A DNA stretch of 10,938 nt, from assembly GCA_035527715.1 (NCBI GenBank), contig DATKZY010000253.1:1-10938 (forward strand), written 5' to 3'. Each line of letters begins with the position of its first letter. Positions within the stretch are counted from its first letter, which is position 1. The position numbers and the translations under genes were made by a program. Below, piece after piece: positions 5,486 through 10,938 of this stretch. The notes under the pieces were generated by a model. It worked only from the letters and a program-made list of their open reading frames with translations, was not told the origin of the DNA and made no database searches. Source of the DNA: DSUN01 sp035527715. Lineage in GTDB: Bacteria > Planctomycetota > PUPC01 > DSUN01.

Positions 5486-8400
5486 ATGAGGGGCACTGAT
5501 TGTGGGCGTCCAAGCCGTTCGGCGGCCGTCCTCGGCGCAGCGATGGCGCTGCTTTGCGCGGCAATGGGCGCCAGCGCGGATGGTGTTCAGCATGACCTCA
5601 TCCAGGATCAGCCGGGTCAGGGCGCTGCGCTCATGGCACGGGACGCGGTGCCAGCGGGCCTCCCGCCAGCAATCCGGTGCCGCCCGATTGCGCTGAGCCC
5701 GGCCGTGAAGATGCCGGCCAAGCTGACGAAAGGTGACCTTCTCACCCTCAACCTGTTCAAGGACGCGGTTTATACTGCCCGGATTGTCCGGGTCACCGTG
5801 AATGCTGGCGGCACGGTGACGGTCCAGGGAAGTGTGGAAGGGTATCCCTTGGGCTACGTGCTGCTGTCCACGACGCGGGATCGCACCCTCGGAACCATCC
5901 ACGTGCCCGAGAAGGGCAAACGATACGCCATCCAGAGCGATGCGGAAGCCAAAGCTCATTACGTCCTCGAGGTAGATCCGAAGCAGGAGCGCGTCCTGGA
6001 GGACGGCCCGCCGCTGATTCCTCCGCGCCGAGCAGCGGGCATGGAGCCTCGCGCCGCCCCTGCGGGAGACGCCACAACGCCCGCCACCATTGATGTCATG
6101 GTCGTCTACACCCCGGCGGCCCGGCAGTGGGCCGATAGCTCGGGCGGCGGCATTGCCAACGTCATCGCGCAGGCGATGAGCAATGCCCAGATGACCCACA
6201 GCAACAGTCAGACGCTGGTGACCTTGCGGCTGGTCCACTCCGCCGAGGTCAGCTATGTCGAGAGTGGTGACAGCGGCACGGACCTCGATAGGCTGACCTC
6301 CACCACGGACGGCCACATGGACGAAGTTCATTCCTGGCGCAACACCTACGGCGCCGACCTCGTTGCGCTGTTCTCCAGGGTGGAGGACACCGGCGGGATC
6401 GGGTGGCTGCTGAGCTCCGCCTCCGGCAATCCCAACAACGCCTTCTGCATCACCCGCGTTCAGCAGGCCGCGAACACCTACACCCACGTCCACGAGATGG
6501 GCCACAACATGGGCTGCCACCACCGCCGCGACCAGACGGTCCAACCCGGCCCGGGCCTCTTCTCGTATTCTGCCGGCTGGCATTGGACTGGTGCCGATGG
6601 TGGCAAGTACTGCTCGGTCATGTCGTACACGGACGGCGGCTACACCACCGTGGCCTACTTCTCCGACCCGAATATCAAGTACCAGGACCGCGCGACTGGC
6701 ACGAGCAACGACGACAACGCCCGCACGATCCGCGAGGTGAAGGACGTCATCGCGGCGTACCGCAGCGCCAGCTCGGCACCTGCCAACGACCACTTCGCCA
6801 ACGCGACGGCGATCTCGCAGGCGAAAGGCCAGACGACAGGCTACAACGCGGGGGCCACCAAGGAGACCGAGGAGCCGAACCATGCGGGCAATGCCGGCGG
6901 GCGGTCCGTGTGGTGGCGGTGGGCCGCGCCCGCAAGCGGCGATGTGACACTCCACACCTTCGGCAGCAGCTTCGACACCCTGCTGGCAGTGTACACCGGC
7001 AGCTCCGTCGGCGCCTTGACCGTCGTGGCGTCGAATGACAACGCGCCCGGCAGCCAACAAAGCCGGGTAGCCTTCACCGCGGTGGCCGGCGCCACCTACT
7101 GGATCGCCGTGGACGGCTACAACGGCGCCACGGGCAACATCGTTCTGGACTGGGACCTGGCGACCAGTGGCCCGCAGAACGACCATTTTGCGAACGCGAT
7201 CAGCGTCTCCGGCGCCAGCGGCCAGACGACGGGGACGAACGTCGGCGCCACGAAGGAGGCTGGGGAGCCAAGCCACGCAGGGAACGCCGGCGGGCGGTCC
7301 GTGTGGTGGCGCTGGACCCCATCCTCCAGCGGACAGGCCAGGATCAATACCTTCGGGAGTGGCTTCGACACCCTCCTGGCCGTCTACACGGGCAGCTCCG
7401 TGTCTGCCCTCACCGCGGTTGCCTCGAACGACGACGCCGGCGGCCCGCAGAGCCAGGTGACGTTTGCCGCCGTCGCAGGGGCCGCCTACCGGATCGCTGT
7501 GGACGGCTACAACGGCGTCAGCGGAAGCATCGTCGTGGACTGGGCTCTGACGGGCACGGGCCCGCCGAACGACCATTTCGCGAACGCCACGGCCATCTCT
7601 GGCACCAGCGGGCAGGCAACGGGCACGAACGCCAGCGCCACGAAGGAGACCGGCGAGCCGAATCACGCAGGCAACGCCGGCGGGCGGTCCGTGTGGTGGC
7701 GCTGGACCGCGTCCTCCAGCGGCGAGGCCACCATCAACACTTTCGGGAGCAACTTCAACACCCTGCTCGCCGTCTACACGGGCGGCTCCGTCGGCTCCTT
7801 GGCCCTTGTGGCATCGAACGACGACGAGGGCGATGGGTTGCTGAGCCAAGTGAGCTTCACCGCGGTCGCCGGCACCACCTACCGCATTGCCGTGGACGGC
7901 TACAGCGGCGTCAGTGGGAACATCGTGCTGGACTGGAATCTCACGGGTGGAGGCCCTGCGAACGACCATTTCGCGAACGCCACGGCCATCTCTGGCACCA
8001 GCGGGCAGACGACGGGCACGAACAACGATGCGACCAAGGAAGCCGGCGAGCCGAACCACGCGGGCAACGCCGGTGGAGCATCCGTCTGGTGGCGCTGGAC
8101 CGCGCCCTCCAGCGGCCAGCTGACCGTCAGCACGTTCGGTAGCAGATTCGACACCCTGCTGGCCGTCTACACTGGCACCTCCGTGGCGGCGCTGACCAGG
8201 GTCGCCTCCAATGATGACGCAGGCGGGGGCCTGCAGAGCCGCGTGACCGCGAATGTCACCGCGGGCACCACCTACCGCATTGCCGTGGACGGCTACAGCG
8301 GCGTCAGTGGGAACATCGTGCTGGACTGGAATCTCACGGGTGGAGGCCCTGCGAACGATCACTTCGCAAATGCAACGGCCGTCTCCGGCACGAGCGGGCA

Positions 8401-10938
8401 GACGACCGGCTCGAACGCCAACGCGACCAAAGAAACCGGCGAGCCCGACCACGCAGGCAACGCCGGCGGGCGGTCCGTGTGGTGGCGCTGGACCGCGCCC
8501 TCCAGCGGCGAGGCCACCATCAATACCTTTGGGAGCGGCTTCGACACACTGCTCGCCGTCTACACCGGCAGCTCCGTCGGGGCCTTGACCCTCGTGGCAT
8601 CGAATGACGATTCGGGCGGCGATGTCCGAAGCCAGGTGACGTTCATCGCGGTCGCCGGCACCACCTACCGCATTGCCGTGGACGGCTATGGCGGCGGCAG
8701 CGGGAATATCATTCTAAACTGGAGTCTCACGGGCACCGGCCCTGCGAACGACCACTTCGCGAACGCCACGGCCATCTCTGGCACCAACGGGCGGACGACG
8801 GGCTCGAACGCCAACGCGACCAAAGAAACCGGCGAGCCCGACCACGCGTACGACGCCGGCGGGGCCTCCGTCTGGTGGCGCTGGACCGCGCCCTCCAGTG
8901 GCGAGGCCACGTTTGACACGTTCGGGAGCGACTTCGACACACTGCTGGCCGTCTACACCGGCAGCTCCGTGGGAGCGTTGACCCTCGTGGCCGAGAATGA
9001 CGACGCCGCCCTTGGATTCCAAAGCCAAGTGACCTTCACCACGGTCGCCGGCACCACCTACCGCATCGCAGTGGACGGCTACGACGGCGAAACGGGTGAT
9101 ATCGTTCTGAACTGGAGTGCTACGGGTGGAGGCCCTGCGAACGACGACTTCGCAAATGCAACGGCCGTCTCCGGCACGAGCGGGCAGGCAACCGGCACGA
9201 ACGCCAACGCCACGAAGGAGACCGGCGAACCGAACCACGCGGGCAACGCCGGCGGGGCATCCGTCTGGTGGCGCTGGACCGCGCCCTCCGGCGGCGATGC
9301 CACCATCAATACCTTCGGGAGCGACTTCGACACCCTAATCGCCGTCTACACCGGCAGCTCCGTCGGGGCCTTGACCCTCGTAGCCTCGAACGACGACACC
9401 GGCGGCCTCCAGAGCCAGGTGACGTTTACCGCGGTCGCCGGCACCACCTATCGCATTGCCGTGGACGGCTATGGCGGCGACAGCGGCGGCATCGTGCTGA
9501 ACTGGACTCTCACCGCGCCGACGACGCGGATCATCCGTCTGGTGGGGGACCTGGCGTTCGGGAACGTGGTGGTGAACACGACGGCGACGCGGACGCTCAC
9601 GGTCTACAACGATGGGAACAGCACGCTGAGCGTGTCGGGGATCACGTATCCTTCGGGGTTCAGCGGGTCGTGGAGCAGTGGGCCGATAGCTGCCGGGGGC
9701 TCTCAGGCGGTGACGGTGACGTTCTCGCCGATGGCGGCGCAGACCTACAGCGGGACGGTCACGGTCAGCTCGGATAGGACGAGCGGCACGGACACGGTCG
9801 CCTGCTCGGGCACGGGGACGACCCCGCCGCCGCAGTTGGTTGTCGAGCCGGCCGGGGATGTGGACTTCGGCCAGTTGCCCGTGGGGACGTCGTCGGAGCA
9901 GGATGCCTATACGGTGCGGAACAGCGGCGGCGGCACACTGGCGGGCACGGTGAGCGTGGCGACCCCGTTCAACCTAGTCTCGGGCGGCACGTTCAGCCTG
10001 GCCGCCGGTGCGAGCCAGGTGGTTCGCGTGCGGTTCACGCCGCCCGCCCGGACAAGCTACAGTCAGCCCGTCTCTTTCGCGAGCAACGCGGGGAATGCCA
10101 GCCGCACCGTGAGGGGCTCCGGCGGGCCGGTCACCCTGGTGATCGACAACCGCGACAATGCCGCCGACAGGCGGTTCGGGGTCGTCTCGGGCACGTGGTC
10201 CACCTCCACGTGGCAGACGAACCGGTGGGCCGCCGATTACCACTACACGAGCACGGGGACTGGGAGTTCCGTGGCGGCCTGGTACTTCACGCTCCCGGAG
10301 GGGGGCATCTACGATGTCTCGGCCTGGTGGCCCGATGGGCATTCGGCCTGGGGCAGCAACGTGCCCTATCGCACCTACCACCGCAATGGGAACAGCGTGG
10401 TCCGCAGGGACCAGCGCTCCAATGGCGGCCAGTGGAACGCCCTCGGCACCTGCGAGTTCGTGGCGGGCACCGAGTACCGCGTGGAGATCGCCAACGATTC
10501 GCCGAGCACCTACGTGCTGGCCGACGCAATTCGCGTGAAATGGGTCCGCGAGGCCGTGCCCGTGCTGTCCGTGGCGCCGGCGGGGGACGTGGACTTCGGC
10601 CAGGTGTTGATGGCCGCCCAGAAGGAGCTCGATGCCTACACCGCGACGAACACGGGCGAGGGCACGCTCTCGGGCACGGTGAGCGTGCCGAGCCCGTTCT
10701 CGGTCGTCTCGGGCGGCACGCTCGACCTGGGCCCCGGGGCAAGCCAGGTGGTGCGCATCCGCTTCGCGCCGGCCGCGGAGGCCAACTACAGTGAAAGCGT
10801 GTCGTTCGCGAGCAACGGCGGCACGCAGGCGCGGACGGTGACGGGCTCGGGCGTGGCAAGCCTGCCGTCGCAGTTGGTTGTCGAGCCGGCCGGAGAAGTA
10901 GACTTCGGCCAGTTGCCGGTGGGGACGTCGTCGGAGCA
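5486..10938 (+). CDS. Giant secreted reprolysin-like zinc metalloprotease with seven PPC-like repeats, HYDIN-like and golvesin-like domains (3' end outside window)
   Basis: Open without a stop for at least 1817 codons and continuing past the right edge. Signal peptide 1-31 (basic start, AAVLGAAMALLCAAMGA, cleavage near ASA|DG). Propeptide about 32-200 (LTKGDLLTLNLFKDAVYTAR). Metzincin domain about 201-427: opens TIDVMVVYTPAARQW, zinc motif HEMGHNMGCHH with His336, Glu337, His340, Gly343 and His346, and Met-turn VMSY with Met379. Seven PPC-like repeats of 130-131 residues follow (about 432-1345). Then a HYDIN/choice-of-anchor-D-like domain (about 1346-1445), a second (about 1450-1548), a golvesin-like domain (about 1551-1688, from VIDNRD to LADAIRVKW), a third HYDIN-like domain (about 1692-1794) and the start of a fourth. 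Protease is probably secreted and active; the repeats likely bind cell surface or polymer. The C-terminus, which would show any anchor or sorting signal, is not visible. Confidence 0.92.
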   Translation, partial: MRGTDCGRPSRSAAVLGAAMALLCAAMGASADGVQHDLIQDQPGQGAALMARDAVPAGLPPAIRCRPIALSPAVKMPAKLTKGDLLTLNLFKDAVYTARIVRVTVNAGGTVTVQGSVEGYPLGYVLLSTTRDRTLGTIHVPEKGKRYAIQSDAEAKAHYVLEVDPKQERVLEDGPPLIPPRRAAGMEPRAAPAGDATTPATIDVMVVYTPAARQWADSSGGGIANVIAQAMSNAQMTHSNSQTLVTLRLVHSAEVSYVESGDSGTDLDRLTSTTDGHMDEVHSWRNTYGADLVALFSRVEDTGGIGWLLSSASGNPNNAFCITRVQQAANTYTHVHEMGHNMGCHHRRDQTVQPGPGLFSYSAGWHWTGADGGKYCSVMSYTDGGYTTVAYFSDPNIKYQDRATGTSNDDNARTIREVKDVIAAYRSASSAPANDHFANATAISQAKGQTTGYNAGATKETEEPNHAGNAGGRSVWWRWAAPASGDVTLHTFGSSFDTLLAVYTGSSVGALTVVASNDNAPGSQQSRVAFTAVAGATYWIAVDGYNGATGNIVLDWDLATSGPQNDHFANAISVSGASGQTTGTNVGATKEAGEPSHAGNAGGRSVWWRWTPSSSGQARINTFGSGFDTLLAVYTGSSVSALTAVASNDDAGGPQSQVTFAAVAGAAYRIAVDGYNGVSGSIVVDWALTGTGPPNDHFANATAISGTSGQATGTNASATKETGEPNHAGNAGGRSVWWRWTASSSGEATINTFGSNFNTLLAVYTGGSVGSLALVASNDDEGDGLLSQVSFTAVAGTTYRIAVDGYSGVSGNIVLDWNLTGGGPANDHFANATAISGTSGQTTGTNNDATKEAGEPNHAGNAGGASVWWRWTAPSSGQLTVSTFGSRFDTLLAVYTGTSVAALTRVASNDDAGGGLQSRVTANVTAGTTYRIAVDGYSGVSGNIVLDWNLTGGGPANDHFANATAVSGTSGQTTGSNANATKETGEPDHAGNAGGRSVWWRWTAPSSGEATINTFGSGFDTLLAVYTGSSVGALTLVASNDDSGGDVRSQVTFIAVAGTTYRIAVDGYGGGSGNIILNWSLTGTGPANDHFANATAISGTNGRTTGSNANATKETGEPDHAYDAGGASVWWRWTAPSSGEATFDTFGSDFDTLLAVYTGSSVGALTLVAENDDAALGFQSQVTFTTVAGTTYRIAVDGYDGETGDIVLNWSATGGGPANDDFANATAVSGTSGQATGTNANATKETGEPNHAGNAGGASVWWRWTAPSGGDATINTFGSDFDTLIAVYTGSSVGALTLVASNDDTGGLQSQVTFTAVAGTTYRIAVDGYGGDSGGIVLNWTLTAPTTRIIRLVGDLAFGNVVVNTTATRTLTVYNDGNSTLSVSGITYPSGFSGSWSSGPIAAGGSQAVTVTFSPMAAQTYSGTVTVSSDRTSGTDTVACSGTGTTPPPQLVVEPAGDVDFGQLPVGTSSEQDAYTVRNSGGGTLAGTVSVATPFNLVSGGTFSLAAGASQVVRVRFTPPARTSYSQPVSFASNAGNASRTVRGSGGPVTLVIDNRDNAADRRFGVVSGTWSTSTWQTNRWAADYHYTSTGTGSSVAAWYFTLPEGGIYDVSAWWPDGHSAWGSNVPYRTYHRNGNSVVRRDQRSNGGQWNALGTCEFVAGTEYRVEIANDSPSTYVLADAIRVKWVREAVPVLSVAPAGDVDFGQVLMAAQKELDAYTATNTGEGTLSGTVSVPSPFSVVSGGTLDLGPGASQVVRIRFAPAAEANYSESVSFASNGGTQARTVTGSGVASLPSQLVVEPAGEVDFGQLPVGTSSE
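6779..9520 (+). repeat. Seven tandem 390-393 bp repeats encoding PPC-like domains
   Basis: The conserved AND(H/D)FANA start recurs with its Asn codon at 6785, 7178, 7568, 7961, 8354, 8747 and 9140. Spacings are 393, 390, 393, 393, 393 and 393 bp, always in frame. Each unit reads NDHFANATAISGTSGQ, then KETGEPNHAGNAGG, SVWWRWTAPSSG, FGSDFDTLLAVYTGSSVGAL, ASNDD, QVTFTAVAGTTYRIAVDGY and ends NIVLDWNLTG. This all-beta unit matches bacterial pre-peptidase C-terminal (PPC)-like domains found beside secreted proteases. Units 1 and 2 are the most divergent; units 3-7 share long identical DNA blocks. Confidence 0.92.
7871..8358 (+). repeat. 95-bp exact duplication between repeat units 3 and 4
   Basis: Bases 7871-7965 and 8264-8358 are identical over 95 bp, offset by exactly one unit (393 bp). 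They cover the GTTYRIAVDGY strand, the NIVLDWNLTGGG linker and the first codons of the next unit. Flanking parts of the two units differ, including at silent positions, so the identity is local and points to recent duplication or gene conversion. Confidence 0.9.
9833..10938 (+). repeat. 1038-bp higher-order repeat of HYDIN-like domain starts
   Basis: Bases 9833-9900 and 10871-10938 match at 64 of 68 positions and are 1038 bp (346 codons) apart. Both encode QLVVEPAG, then VDFGQLPVGTSSE. A more diverged copy of the same domain starts near 10562. The unit between the two close copies holds a HYDIN-like domain, the golvesin-like domain and another HYDIN-like domain. This suggests that the whole block was duplicated and that more copies may lie to the right. 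Confidence 0.8.

Noticed and set aside
5408..8452. 1014-codon open frame on the minus strand
   Set aside because: It is the antisense shadow of the protease gene and its repeats. It has no recognisable domain, its repeats simply mirror the PPC-like units, and the plus strand has the ribosome binding site, signal peptide and zinc motif.
6779..9520. CRISPR-like or satellite array
   Set aside because: The 393-bp period is always in frame and encodes a folded domain; there are no short repeats with unique spacers.
1..10938. tRNA, rRNA or riboswitch genes
   Set aside because: No cloverleaf, rRNA-like block or riboswitch core was seen by eye on either strand; a covariance-model search would be needed to exclude small RNAs.

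Overview
GC-rich bacterial DNA, most likely from a Planctomycetota/PVC-type or similar environmental bacterium. This is inferred from the alternative (N-type) ATPase genes, a secreted propeller-esterase fusion and a giant secreted protein built of PPC-like, HYDIN-like and golvesin-like domains. No marker gene in the window fixes the taxon.

Left block (1-2270, minus strand): the first three genes of an N-ATPase operon, atpD (beta), atpC (epsilon) and atpQ (AtpI/AtpZ-like membrane protein), tightly packed and reading out of the left edge. The known operon order is atpDCQRBEFAG, so atpR and the remaining genes should lie just beyond base 1. A candidate promoter with a perfect palindrome over its -35 box lies directly upstream of atpD.

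Middle spacer (2204-2902): a 433-bp element with 22-bp imperfect terminal inverted repeats (20/22 matching) and no intact transposase, read as a MITE or internally deleted IS. It is followed by three copies of a TGATACAGAT motif and a candidate sigma70-like promoter that reads right.

Plus-strand block (2903-5164): a secreted two-domain protein. An N-terminal five-bladed glycosidase-like propeller (five MW[YF] motifs) is fused to a C-terminal alpha/beta-hydrolase of acetyl-xylan-esterase/dienelactone-hydrolase type with a visible Ser-Asp-His triad. A polysaccharide-degrading role is likely.

Scar (5165-5485): the first ~35 codons of a PHP-domain phosphoesterase are joined, out of frame, to the last ~45 codons of a PKD-domain protein. 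This is a gene-remnant junction.

Right block (5486-10938, plus strand): one uninterrupted reading frame of at least 1817 codons with a strong Shine-Dalgarno, running off the right edge. It encodes a signal peptide, a propeptide, a metzincin (reprolysin-like) zinc protease, seven ~131-residue PPC-like repeats, HYDIN/choice-of-anchor-D-like domains and a golvesin-like domain. The repeat DNA is a mosaic with exact blocks up to 95 bp and alternating synonymous haplotypes, showing recent duplication or gene conversion.

I found no RNA gene, CRISPR array or defence system. The most unusual items are the mosaic protease gene, the propeller-esterase fusion, the PHP/PKD junction and the transposase-less inverted-repeat element.
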